Shown here in pieces: positions 1 to 7,135 of a stretch of 16,409 nucleotides of DNA. The first letter of the stretch is position 1, and the number at the start of each line of letters is the position of its first letter. Made by a program: the position numbers and the translations under genes. The notes under the pieces are model-generated. The model was not told where the DNA came from and ran no database searches. It was given only the letters and a program-made list of their open reading frames with translations. This stretch comes from Desulfobacter curvatus DSM 3379 (lineage in GTDB: Bacteria > Desulfobacterota > Desulfobacteria > Desulfobacterales > Desulfobacteraceae): assembly GCF_000373985.1 (NCBI RefSeq), contig NZ_KB893129.1:1-16409 (forward strand), written 5' to 3'.

Positions 1-52
1 CTCCGCCCCCCTGATATCATTGATAATAAATTTTGATGCGTCAGCGCTGTTT
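1..52. repeat. Left copy of 52-bp perfect inverted repeat (tatC 3' end)
   Basis: Bases 1-52 are the exact reverse complement of 16244-16295 (paired coordinates sum to 16296). This copy covers the last codons and stop of tatC plus the 40 bases that follow the stop. Because it touches the window edge, the true repeat may extend further left. It contains the small palindromes TATCATTGATA and AGCGCT, but no stem followed by a T run, so it is not an obvious terminator. Confidence 0.95.
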
Positions 53-898
53 TTCATCTTCCGTGTCTGAATCGTGTTCTGCCTTTGTTTCGTCTTCAGG
101 CTCTTGGGAGAAGGATTCATCTTCATCTTCATCTTCATCCTCGTCGTCATTTTCCTCTTCCTGAACCGGGGATTTGCGGGAGAAAACACTGGCGCCGAGA
201 ATCCCGACTTCATACAGAATAATCAGCGGCATGGCCATCATGATCTGGGTAACCACATCCGGGGGGGTAATGATTGCTGCACCCACAAAAAACAGAAGCA
301 GGGCGTATTTTCTGTTTTTCTTTAAAAAAGCGGGGGTCACCAGGCCCATGCGGGATAAAAAGGTCAGGACAAGGGGCAACTCAAAAACAAATCCGAAGGC
401 CAGAAGCATTTTGGATGCAAAGGAGAGGTACTCCTTCATGGAAGGCATGGCCTGGATGGTTTCCGTGGTAAAGCCTAAAAAAAACTGGAACCCGTATGGA
501 AAAACAATGAAATACCCGAATGATGCGCCGGCAATAAAGAAGATAAGCGAGAGAATGATTATGGGCAAAATATACTTCTTCTCTTCCCGGTACAGCCCCG
601 GAGAGACAAACATCCAGAATTCATAAAAAAGCACCGGGGTGGCAAGAACAATGCCTGCCAGCAGCGCTACTTTAAGATAGGTAAAAAAGGCTTCGGGCAG
701 TCCTGTAAAAATTAATTTTGCATTGCCGCTTTTTTCCATGGCGGTTACCAGGGGGGCCGTTAGAATCTCAAACAATTGTTCTTTGAAAAAATAGGCAACA
801 ACAAAGCCTAAACCCACCGCAATAAAGGCGTGAATCAGACGGTCACGCAATTCGCCCAGGTGCTCGGTAAAAGGACTCTTTTCTTCCTGATCGCTCAT
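41..898 (-). CDS. tatC: Sec-independent (Tat) protein translocase subunit TatC
   Basis: TatC is the inner-membrane receptor of the twin-arginine translocase. It binds RR signal peptides with TatB and helps export folded, often cofactor-containing proteins. The 285-residue product has the family's N-terminal HLGELRDRL motif (residues 13-21), the conserved block around ATPVLFYEFWMFVSPGLY (86-103), and about six hydrophobic helices ending near residue 239. Helices 5-6 contain the AAIITPPDVVTQ region (207-218). It starts at ATG, 18 bases after tatB, with an AGG-type ribosome site. The odd part is a tail from about 245 to 285 that is almost all Asp/Glu and lies on the cytoplasmic side. The family core normally ends soon after helix 6. 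Identification is secure; the role of the tail is unknown. Confidence 0.97.
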   Translation of the reverse strand: MSDQEEKSPFTEHLGELRDRLIHAFIAVGLGFVVAYFFKEQLFEILTAPLVTAMEKSGNAKLIFTGLPEAFFTYLKVALLAGIVLATPVLFYEFWMFVSPGLYREEKKYILPIIILSLIFFIAGASFGYFIVFPYGFQFFLGFTTETIQAMPSMKEYLSFASKMLLAFGFVFELPLVLTFLSRMGLVTPAFLKKNRKYALLLFFVGAAIITPPDVVTQIMMAMPLIILYEVGILGASVFSRKSPVQEEENDDEDEDEDEDESFSQEPEDETKAEHDSDTEDEKQR

Positions 899-916
899 AT
901 CGGATACCTGATGGCT

Positions 917-1306
917 TTATTCTTTAGGGGGGAGCGTTTCTGTTTCGGGTGAAGCCGGGGATGACGTGTCTGCAGCCGGGCTGTCCTGTGTCGGTTCCGG
1001 GGGATGGATTTCCACGCCATCCGCCTTGTCAGGAGTCTCGAGGTTATCAGACGCCTGCTCCTGTTTGGAATCTTCCGTACCTATATCCTTGATCACATCC
1101 TTGAGTTTTGTTTTAACAGGCTTCGGCTTGACTTCTTTCACCGTGGTTTCTGCATCAATGGAATTTTTTAAATCCTGGGCAGATCGTTTGAATTCCCCCA
1201 TGGCTTTACCAAGCGTTTTTGCTACTTCCGGCAATTTCTGCGGGCCTATAACGATAAGGGCGATGGCCAGAATCAGCAAAATTTCCGGCATTCCTAGACC
1301 AAACAT
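917..1306 (-). CDS. tatB: Twin-arginine translocase subunit TatB (TatA/B family)
   Basis: This is a small membrane-anchored Tat component. Residues 1-20 form one transmembrane helix, followed by the GPQKLPEVAKTLGKAMGEFKR hinge and amphipathic helix (from residue 21) that define the TatA/B family. The long charged, Pro/Glu-rich C-terminal region (to residue 129) and the position directly before tatC favour TatB over TatA. Some delta-proteobacterial proteins of this type may serve both roles. An AAGGAG ribosome site lies 12 bases before the ATG, slightly far but unopposed. A promoter-like pair lies upstream at 1357-1385. No separate tatA is seen in this window. Confidence 0.92.
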   Translation of the reverse strand: MFGLGMPEILLILAIALIVIGPQKLPEVAKTLGKAMGEFKRSAQDLKNSIDAETTVKEVKPKPVKTKLKDVIKDIGTEDSKQEQASDNLETPDKADGVEIHPPEPTQDSPAADTSSPASPETETLPPKE

Positions 1307-1356
1307 GTATTGGTGTTACTCCTTGTGGTTTCTATTGGATTTATTACTTTAAGTTG

Positions 1357-1385
1357 TTTTTACATTGAACATGGTTGGGTGTCAA
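1357..1385 (-). promoter_or_regulatory. Candidate sigma70 promoter for tatB-tatC
   Basis: On the minus strand, a perfect -35 hexamer TTGACA (1385-1380) is followed by a 17-base spacer and a weaker -10, TAAAAA (1362-1357). It sits in the 90-base gap between the helicase stop and tatB, about 50 bases before the tatB ATG. It would let tatBC be transcribed apart from the helicase. Confidence 0.55.
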
Positions 1386-1396
1386 CCGGGACCGGA

Positions 1397-2887
1397 TTAT
1401 GGATTTTTGGTTGCTACTGTTTTTGACGGTTTTCTTCTTCCTCTGTAGGGCTTTTTACCCCTATTCGAACCTTTTGTAATATTTTGTTTGGACAGTTTTC
1501 TAGAAGGGGATGGGGCCGCCGGTGCGGGCAGATCCGCTTCCAGAGCCGCTGTCGGATATTCACAGCTGATCTTGTGACCAAGTACCTCTTCGATTTTCGG
1601 GATTTGGAACGAACTCATTTCATCGGCAAAACTTACTGAGGTGCCGGTGGCGCCTGCTCTGCCGGTACGGCCGATTCGATGGATGTAATGCTCGGGTTCT
1701 ATGGGCAGATCATAGTTGATGACATGGCTGATGTTTTCAATGTGAAGCCCCCTGGCTGCCACATCGGTTGCCACCAGGACATTGAGATTTCCGGTTTTAA
1801 ATCTGTTGAGTACCTTGAATCGTTTGTCCTGGGCCACGTCCCCGGAAAGTATCCCTGCGTTCAGGCCGTACCTGGATAATTTTTCCGACAGATACCGGGC
1901 CGTATCCTTGCGGTTGACAAAGATGATAACCCGCTCAAGTTGTTCGCTGATCAAAAGGTTGCATACATTTTTAAACTTGTCCTCTTCCGTGGTCAGATAA
2001 ACAAGCTGGGTAATGGAATCTGCAGCAGCTTGTTCCGGATCAATCTCAATACGCACGGCATCCCGGGTCCAGGATTCGGCCAGGCGGAGCACATCCTCTG
2101 TGAGGGTGGCGGAAAAAAACAGGGTCTGTCGTTTGTCCTTGTGGGGTGTCATGTAAATCAGGCGGCGGACATCCGGGATAAATCCCATGTCCAGCATTCG
2201 GTCCGCTTCGTCAATGACGACAATCTCCACCCTGGACAGATCAATCAATTTTTTTGAGATAAAGTCCAGAAGGCGTCCCGGGGTTGCGGCGATGACATCC
2301 ACGGGTTTATCTGTGAGAAGGGTCTGCTGTTTGTGATAATCCGTTCCGCCAAAGACCGGGACAATTCGAAGATGGGAATATTTGGCAAGTCCCTCGAAGT
2401 CTTTCTCGATCTGGTAAACCAGTTCCCTTGTGGGGGCAAGGATTAAGGCTCTGGGATACTTTTTTTGCCGCTTGACGGATGTGCGGACAAACCGATCAAT
2501 CAAGGTAATTATAAAGGTTGCACTTTTGCCTGTTCCGGTCTGGGCCTTGGCCGTGGCATCCCGGCCGTCAAGGGTGTGGGGAAGAAGCCGGGCCTGGATA
2601 TCTGTACAGTATTGGAAGTTAAGATCACAAATGGCATGCATCAGTCCTGTGGTAAGCTTAAAGTCATGGAACCGGGTCTTTCCCTCCTGGGGCTCGACCT
2701 GGAATTTTTCGAGTGTCCAGCGCGGTTTTCTGGGTTTTGGCCGGGGCTTTTTAACCGTCCCGGCATCTCTGTCAAGGGAGGGACTATCCGGTTCGGGCAT
2801 CCGAGGTTGCGGAATTGATGTGCCGTTGTCTTGTTTTTGGGGTTTTCCGGTAAAAAGTGTCTTTATAAAATTGATTAATTGTTTCAA
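1397..2887 (-). CDS. rhlB: DEAD-box ATP-dependent RNA helicase, RhlB-like
   Basis: This is an ATP-driven RNA-unwinding enzyme of superfamily 2. The motifs appear in order: Q-motif region around residues 92-98, AQTGTGKS (115-122), APTREL (151-156), TPGRL (202-206), DEAD (226-229), SAT (259-261), IIFVNRK (321-327), VATDVAARGLHI (372-383) and HRIGRTGR (403-410). GGTDYHKQ, LSGDVAQDKR and the IENISHVINYDLP stretch resemble enterobacterial RhlB more than RhlE, so a role in RNA turnover is likely. The basic tail (about 465-496) is typical of RNA-binding extensions. The reading frame opens with TTG at 2887, just after an in-frame TAA and with no good ribosome site. The first ~60 residues are low-complexity, so the ATG at residue 30 is an alternative start. 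The exact subfamily is less certain than the helicase assignment. Confidence 0.9.
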   Translation of the reverse strand: MKQLINFIKTLFTGKPQKQDNGTSIPQPRMPEPDSPSLDRDAGTVKKPRPKPRKPRWTLEKFQVEPQEGKTRFHDFKLTTGLMHAICDLNFQYCTDIQARLLPHTLDGRDATAKAQTGTGKSATFIITLIDRFVRTSVKRQKKYPRALILAPTRELVYQIEKDFEGLAKYSHLRIVPVFGGTDYHKQQTLLTDKPVDVIAATPGRLLDFISKKLIDLSRVEIVVIDEADRMLDMGFIPDVRRLIYMTPHKDKRQTLFFSATLTEDVLRLAESWTRDAVRIEIDPEQAAADSITQLVYLTTEEDKFKNVCNLLISEQLERVIIFVNRKDTARYLSEKLSRYGLNAGILSGDVAQDKRFKVLNRFKTGNLNVLVATDVAARGLHIENISHVINYDLPIEPEHYIHRIGRTGRAGATGTSVSFADEMSSFQIPKIEEVLGHKISCEYPTAALEADLPAPAAPSPSRKLSKQNITKGSNRGKKPYRGRRKPSKTVATKNP

Positions 2888-3163
2888 AATGATTTAAACA
2901 TAACTCTCTAAAGGTAAACATCTATGGCTCGGGATCAGATTAAATACTCAGTACTTTTTTTAACAGACCCGCCGTTTTTTGGGAAGTAAAATATCGTTTT
3001 GTGGAACGGTATGGGGTCAATCCTTGTGTGTAAACACTCTTGAATAGGTCTGAACGGTCTTCTAAGCTACGATAATATAGACAAAAAGATCAAAAAAACT
3101 TGACTTTCTAATTGTTTCACGGTAATTTTTCAGCAAAAATAACCTGAACCAGGGTGACGTGGA
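2888..3163. other. Divergent intergenic region, helicase / yggT
   Basis: This is 276 bases of AT-rich non-coding sequence between two divergently transcribed genes. The right part holds the yggT promoter (3100-3128). For the helicase, the best candidate is a TTGACC near 3014-3019 on the minus strand, with only a poor -10 behind it, so no confident promoter is called. No strong hairpin, repeat or small RNA signature is seen. Confidence 0.6.
3100..3128 (+). promoter_or_regulatory. Candidate sigma70 promoter for yggT-divIVA
   Basis: TTGACT (3100-3105), a 17-base spacer and TAATTT (3123-3128) give a good housekeeping-type promoter about 35 bases before the yggT ATG. The predicted transcript start is near 3135, leaving a short leader with the ribosome site AGGGTGA at 3151-3157. 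Confidence 0.6.
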
Positions 3164-3460
3164 ATGCTGATATTGTCCAATTTCTTCATGGCGATTGCCA
3201 TTGTTCTTGACTACGCTTTAAACATATATATGTGGATTGTTATTGCCTCGGCCGTGCTGTCCTGGGTGAATCCGGATCCGTACAACCCAATCGTCCGGTT
3301 CCTTCGCAAGGCAACCGAACCGGTGTTTTACCAGATCCGCAAACATCTTCCCGTGACCTTCGGCGGGCTGGACATGTCCCCGATTGTTGTATTTTTAGTT
3401 ATTATTTTTCTTCAGAATTTTGTTGTAAAAAGTCTCATTGGCCTGTCCCGTTCGATGTGA
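3164..3460 (+). CDS. yggT: YggT family integral membrane protein (YlmG/CCB3-like)
   Basis: This is a 98-residue protein with two hydrophobic segments (about 7-33 and 72-90). Between them lies the family core: SWVNPDPYNPIVRFLRKATEP (33-53), and then GGLDMSP (67-73), matching the usual PYNP-x-V-R-F-L-x-x-x-TEP and G-x-D-x-SP pattern. YggT/YlmG proteins are linked genetically to cell division and membrane organisation in Gram-positives and to thylakoid and nucleoid behaviour in plastids, but their biochemical role is unresolved. It starts at ATG with AGGGTGA upstream and is followed after 22 bases by divIVA. That ylmG-divIVA order is well known in Firmicutes and Actinobacteria. Confidence 0.93.
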   Translation: MLILSNFFMAIAIVLDYALNIYMWIVIASAVLSWVNPDPYNPIVRFLRKATEPVFYQIRKHLPVTFGGLDMSPIVVFLVIIFLQNFVVKSLIGLSRSM

Positions 3461-3482
3461 TAACCATAAAGGGAGCTTATTA

Positions 3483-3983
3483 ATGGGCGTTACACCACTG
3501 GTGATTAAACAAAAAGAATTTACCACCCGTTTCAGAGGGTTTGATGTACAGGAAGTGGATGCCTTTCTTGAGGAAATAGCAAAGGAACTTGAATCCCAGG
3601 AAACTGATCTGGAAAAGCTCAGGCAGGAACACCACCGCCTGAACTTGGAAAATCAGGGCTATAGAAAACGCGAAGAATCAATGAAAAATGCAATGATTCA
3701 GTCCCAGAAAGTACTGGATCAGATGAAGGATAATGCGGAAAAATCTGCCCAGGTCACCATTGCCAACGCAGAAGTTGAGGCTGAAAAGATTTTGAACCGG
3801 GCTCATAAACGTCTTTCCCAGTTGCATAGCGATATTACGGAACTTAAACGCCAGCGCATTCAGCTTGAAATGCAGATCAGTTCGGTACTTGAGTCCCACT
3901 CAAAATTGCTTGAGATGACTAAAGAAGAAAACAAAGCGGCCGACGAATCAGAGGCGGCCCTGAAATTTATCCGCCGGGCCTGA
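3483..3983 (+). CDS. divIVA: DivIVA domain-containing coiled-coil protein
   Basis: DivIVA proteins bind curved membrane at poles and septa and recruit other factors. The N-terminus carries the family signature, with an RFRGFD motif (16-21) followed by EVDAFLEEI (24-32). An aromatic-basic pair at residues 17-18 matches the membrane-touching loop of Bacillus DivIVA. From about residue 33 to 150 the protein is a long, charged, mostly alpha-helical coiled coil. The chosen start is ATG 3483, preceded by AAGGGAG; reading further upstream would only add an unrelated 15 residues overlapping yggT. At 166 residues it is typical for the family. Its position before pilus-motor and cell-wall genes suggests a polar scaffold, which is inference. 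Confidence 0.9.
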   Translation: MGVTPLVIKQKEFTTRFRGFDVQEVDAFLEEIAKELESQETDLEKLRQEHHRLNLENQGYRKREESMKNAMIQSQKVLDQMKDNAEKSAQVTIANAEVEAEKILNRAHKRLSQLHSDITELKRQRIQLEMQISSVLESHSKLLEMTKEENKAADESEAALKFIRRA

Positions 3984-4004
3984 TCCCTTTCAAATAAAGG
4001 CCAT

Positions 4005-4040
4005 GGGCCGACCTGGTCTATAAACACCCAGGCTTGACCC
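4005..4040 (+). other. Imperfect hairpin between divIVA and pilT
   Basis: CCTGG (4012-4016) pairs with CCAGG (4028-4032) and is flanked by GGG (4005-4007) and CCC (4038-4040) across short internal mismatches. No T run follows, so it is a weak candidate for a terminator or an RNA-stabilising stem at the end of the yggT-divIVA transcript. Confidence 0.3.
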
Positions 4041-4061
4041 ACAACAAAACTTAAAAGTAAT

Positions 4062-4090
4062 TTAATAAGAAAATTTGAATTTTATATGAT
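4062..4090 (+). promoter_or_regulatory. Weak candidate promoter for the pilT cluster
   Basis: TTAATA (4062-4067), a 17-base spacer and TATGAT (4085-4090) form a weak sigma70-like pair about 105 bases before the pilT ATG. The -10 is good and the -35 poor, as for an activated promoter. It is offered only because the 212-base gap before pilT should contain a promoter if the cluster is independent of divIVA. Confidence 0.3.
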
Positions 4091-4195
4091 GCTTTTGGTG
4101 ACGCGCCCTCATCGTGCAGGGCTGTGTTACGTTGTGGACAGGCGTTTCCAATATTCTCCGTTCAGGGGGCAAATGATAAAATAAAAGGGGAAGAA

Positions 4196-5278
4196 ATGGC
4201 TGAAATCGATGCTTTTTTCAAGCTTATGCATGATCAGGGGGCGTCCGACCTGCACCTGACTGCGGGGCAGCAGCCTGCGTTGAGACTTCACGGCGACATT
4301 GAGCGAATTAAATACGATAAGTTGACCAATGATAAACTGCGCGGCATGCTTTATGAAATCACCTCCCAGGAAAAAATTAAGGAATTTGAAGAGACCGGGG
4401 ATGTTGATTTTGGGTATGAAATTCCAGGCCTTGCCCGTTACAGGGCCAATTATTTCATGCAGAAAAACGGTATAGCCGCCGTATTCCGCGAAATTCCTTC
4501 GAATATTCTCACTGCCGAAGCACTCGGATTGCCGCCGGTGATTTCAAAACTGGCAGACCTGCCCAGGGGGCTTGTATTGGTGACGGGGCCCACCGGTTCC
4601 GGTAAATCAACCACCCTTGCTGCCATCATTGACCAGGCCAACAGAAACAGAAAAGACCATATTATTACCGTGGAAGACCCCATCGAGTTTGTTCACAAAA
4701 GCCAGGGATGTATCGTGAACCACCGGGAAGTGGGGACCCATACCAAAACGTTTTCTTCGGCGCTTCGCGGCGCCCTGCGTGAGGACCCCGATATTATCCT
4801 GGTGGGTGAGCTCCGGGATCTTGAAACCATTTCCCTGGCTGTTGAAGCGGCTTCCACCGGTCACCTGGTATTTGGAACCCTGCATACATCAAGTGCGCAT
4901 AAAACCGTGGACAGGCTTGTTGAGGTTTTTCCCAGCAGCGAACAGGCCCAGATTCGCTCAACACTGTCAGACGGCCTTCGCGCCATCGTCGCCCAGGTGC
5001 TGTTTAAACGGGTTGACAAAAAGGGGCGGTGTGCCGCACTGGAAATCCTTGTGGCAACCCCTGCGGTCAGAAATCTCATCCGGGAATCCAAAACCCATCA
5101 GATCCCTTCCATGATCCAAACCGGCAAGCAATACGGGATGCAGCTTCTGGACGATGCCATCATGGTGCTGTATAAAGAAGGAAAGATCAGTCCCGATGAT
5201 GCCTATTCAAAGGCAAATAACAAATCGTTGTTCCGGCCGTTTCTTAAACATCCGCCTGCAGATTTCACCGAAGCGTGA
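4196..5278 (+). CDS. pilT: Type IV pilus retraction ATPase PilT
   Basis: PilT is the hexameric cytoplasmic motor that depolymerises type IV pili for twitching, adhesion and DNA uptake. The 360-residue product has the N-terminal PAS-like region with SDLHLT (17-22), Walker A GPTGSGKST (131-139), the Asp box EDPIEF (160-165), Walker B DIILVGELRD (199-208, catalytic Glu 205), the His box TGHLVFGTLHT (221-231), and a C-terminal AVRNLIRE (290-297) matching the AIRNLIRE motif diagnostic of PilT. The start is ATG 4196, with AGGGGAAG just upstream. A GTG at 4124 in the same frame would add 24 residues unlike the family. Only 27 bases separate it from the next ATPase gene. No other pilus gene is in the window. 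Confidence 0.95.
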   Translation: MAEIDAFFKLMHDQGASDLHLTAGQQPALRLHGDIERIKYDKLTNDKLRGMLYEITSQEKIKEFEETGDVDFGYEIPGLARYRANYFMQKNGIAAVFREIPSNILTAEALGLPPVISKLADLPRGLVLVTGPTGSGKSTTLAAIIDQANRNRKDHIITVEDPIEFVHKSQGCIVNHREVGTHTKTFSSALRGALREDPDIILVGELRDLETISLAVEAASTGHLVFGTLHTSSAHKTVDRLVEVFPSSEQAQIRSTLSDGLRAIVAQVLFKRVDKKGRCAALEILVATPAVRNLIRESKTHQIPSMIQTGKQYGMQLLDDAIMVLYKEGKISPDDAYSKANNKSLFRPFLKHPPADFTEA

Positions 5279-5305
5279 TCACAGGTTCAATCATAGGAGT
5301 AAGGC

Positions 5306-6484
5306 ATGAAAAAACAGCAGCTTGATTATATCCTTACTAAGATGCTGGATTCCCACGACAATGTGTCGGACTTGAACATTACCCCGGGCAAACCCCTTCA
5401 GGTGGAAAGTTCAGGCCAGCTTTCGGCCGTCGATATAGGGGCGGGGTTCACTGTCCTGACGCCCTTTCAAACCGAGGTCCTGGCGCTCAATCTTATTAAT
5501 AATGACAGAAAACAGCTTGAAACCCTGCTGCGGGAAGGCAGCTGTGATTTATCCTACCAGCTGAGCACCAAGGCAAGATTCAGGGTGAACATTTTTTCCA
5601 GGTCAGGTAAGTATGCCATTGTATTAAGAAAACTTGAAACCACGATCCCCACCATTGAAAAGCTCAATCTGCCGGCAAGTTTTCATAAAATGGCCGAGGA
5701 GAAGAACGGCATCATCTTTGTTACAGGTGCCACAGGTTCAGGTAAATCCACGTCACTTGCCGCGCTTTTAGACAAGATTAACGAAACCAAATCCGTGCAT
5801 GTGATTACCCTGGAAGATCCCATCGAGTATCAGCATACCCAGAAACAATCCACCTTTAACCAGCGGGAGTTGGGTATGGATTTTGATACCTTCGCCTCGG
5901 GCCTGCGGGCGGCCTTGCGCCAGGCGCCAAAGGTGATTCTGGTGGGCGAAATGCGGGACCGGGAAACGGTTGAAATCGGTTTGGCTGCCGCCGAGACCGG
6001 CCATCTGGTGGTCTCCACCCTGCACACCGTGGATGCCGGACAGACCATTAACCGTGTGCTGGGCATGTTTTCCACGGAAGAAGAGACCCAGATTCGTATC
6101 CGCCTGGCCGATACTGTCCGGTGGGTGGTGGCCCAGCGGCTTTTGCCCAAGGTGGGCGGAGGGCGTGTGGCCGCCTTTGAAATCATGGGTACCAACCTGA
6201 GGGTCAAGGATTCCATTTTAAACGGGGAGTCCGAGGGCAAGACCTTTAATGACATCATTGTTGCGGGCAAAGCCCAGGGCATGATTTCCTTTGATGAGTT
6301 TATTATCAATTTGTATGAAACGGGAAAGATAGACGAAAATACGGCTATGGCCTATGCATCCCGCAAAGATGTTGTGGGCAGGGGGCTTGACCGGATCAAA
6401 AGCGCCAGGGGTGAATCCACCAGTGGCATTCAGTCCCTTGAGATTGACCGCAGTTACGGGGGAGAGGAGGATAACTCATTATGA
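5306..6484 (+). CDS. Second PilT/PilU-like pilus retraction ATPase
   Basis: This is a 392-residue paralogue of the preceding PilT in the GspE/PilT secretion-ATPase family. It has Walker A GATGSGKST (141-149), Asp box EDPIEY (170-175), Walker B VILVGEMRD (210-218) and His box TGHLVVSTLHT (231-241), so it should hydrolyse ATP. The PilT AIRNLIRE helix is replaced by LRVKDSILNGESEGK (298-312), and the tail after 350 is extended and charged. That pattern fits PilU or a specialised PilT copy that works through PilT, although the PilU label is inference. AGGAG lies 7 bases before the ATG. Its stop overlaps the next start as ATGA (6481-6484), indicating translational coupling. Confidence 0.88.
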   Translation: MKKQQLDYILTKMLDSHDNVSDLNITPGKPLQVESSGQLSAVDIGAGFTVLTPFQTEVLALNLINNDRKQLETLLREGSCDLSYQLSTKARFRVNIFSRSGKYAIVLRKLETTIPTIEKLNLPASFHKMAEEKNGIIFVTGATGSGKSTSLAALLDKINETKSVHVITLEDPIEYQHTQKQSTFNQRELGMDFDTFASGLRAALRQAPKVILVGEMRDRETVEIGLAAAETGHLVVSTLHTVDAGQTINRVLGMFSTEEETQIRIRLADTVRWVVAQRLLPKVGGGRVAAFEIMGTNLRVKDSILNGESEGKTFNDIIVAGKAQGMISFDEFIINLYETGKIDENTAMAYASRKDVVGRGLDRIKSARGESTSGIQSLEIDRSYGGEEDNSL

Positions 6485-7116
6485 AGATCGCTTGTCCGAC
6501 ATGCGGCAGTAATACAAACCTGCCCGATGATAAGATTCCAAAAGACAAAGACTTCTCATTTAAATGTCCCAAATGCGCAGCCTCTGTCCCAGTCAAGGCG
6601 TTGGCCGGAAATACCGGGGGAGCCGGTTTTGAGCAGAACGCAGCCGGCATGGGCCCGGATGTACCTAAGCTCCAGACAGGCGGATCGAACCAGGCGCTGG
6701 TCTGCATCGCACCGTGTCTTGGCCGTAACCGGATGATGGCCGGCCTGGAAAATGCGGGGTTAAAACCCCATACGCCTGAAACGCCGGCCCAGGCATTGAA
6801 GAATCTTGAATATTATGTCTACCCGCTGGTGGTGATAGATGACGCCTTTGATACGGACAAGGTCGTAACTGCCTATATGAACAACATGGATATGTTCCTT
6901 CGCCGCAAGATTTGTCTTATCCGGCTTGGTCCGAAGCTTGAGACCGGCAATGCCATGACGGCCCTGGAGCTTAGCGCAAACTATGTGATAAGATCCCAGG
7001 ACCTTGAGCTGGAAGACGCCTCCCTGGTGAATGATGTTTTGGCCGTGGCCCTGTCTGAACATGAACAGATGTATGCCGTGTTCAACGATTCAATGAAAGC
7101 TGTGGGTAAAGCCTAG
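6481..7116 (+). CDS. MJ0042-type zinc finger protein with receiver-like C-terminal region
   Basis: The first 40 residues form a zinc ribbon of the MJ0042/zinc_ribbon_4 kind: Cys5, Cys8, Cys29 and Cys32 in CPTC and CPKC pairs. These commonly begin delta-proteobacterial regulatory and membrane-associated proteins. A Gly/Ala linker (about 41-68) leads to a region of about 130 residues with alternating strands and helices. It includes YYVYPLVVIDDAFDTD (about 112-127), then KICLIRLG and ANYVIRSQDLE, laid out like a response-regulator receiver fold. The acidic DD pair sits where a phosphoacceptor strand would end. Receiver similarity is my inference from pattern and may be only a fold resemblance. 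No DNA-binding domain is present. It is coupled to the upstream ATPase by a 4-base overlap, so a role in controlling the pilus motors is plausible. Confidence 0.75.
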   Translation: MKIACPTCGSNTNLPDDKIPKDKDFSFKCPKCAASVPVKALAGNTGGAGFEQNAAGMGPDVPKLQTGGSNQALVCIAPCLGRNRMMAGLENAGLKPHTPETPAQALKNLEYYVYPLVVIDDAFDTDKVVTAYMNNMDMFLRRKICLIRLGPKLETGNAMTALELSANYVIRSQDLELEDASLVNDVLAVALSEHEQMYAVFNDSMKAVGKA

Positions 7117-7135
7117 GGCCTTTTTCGTTTTTCTT

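Noticed and set aside
174..626. 150-residue plus-strand reading frame opposite tatC
   Set aside because: It lies antisense to a clear TatC and has no recognisable domain.
1355..1396. GGTTG/CAACC stem between helicase and tatB as a terminator
   Set aside because: It is only five base pairs, lacks a T run, and overlaps the -35 of the tatBC promoter.
4124..4195. 24-residue N-terminal extension of PilT from a GTG at 4124
   Set aside because: The extra residues do not resemble PilT, whereas ATG 4196 has a good ribosome site and gives the family's normal N-terminus.
5830..6309. 159-residue antisense reading frame in the second PilT-like gene
   Set aside because: It is a shadow of a well-supported gene, with composition typical of reverse-complemented coding sequence.
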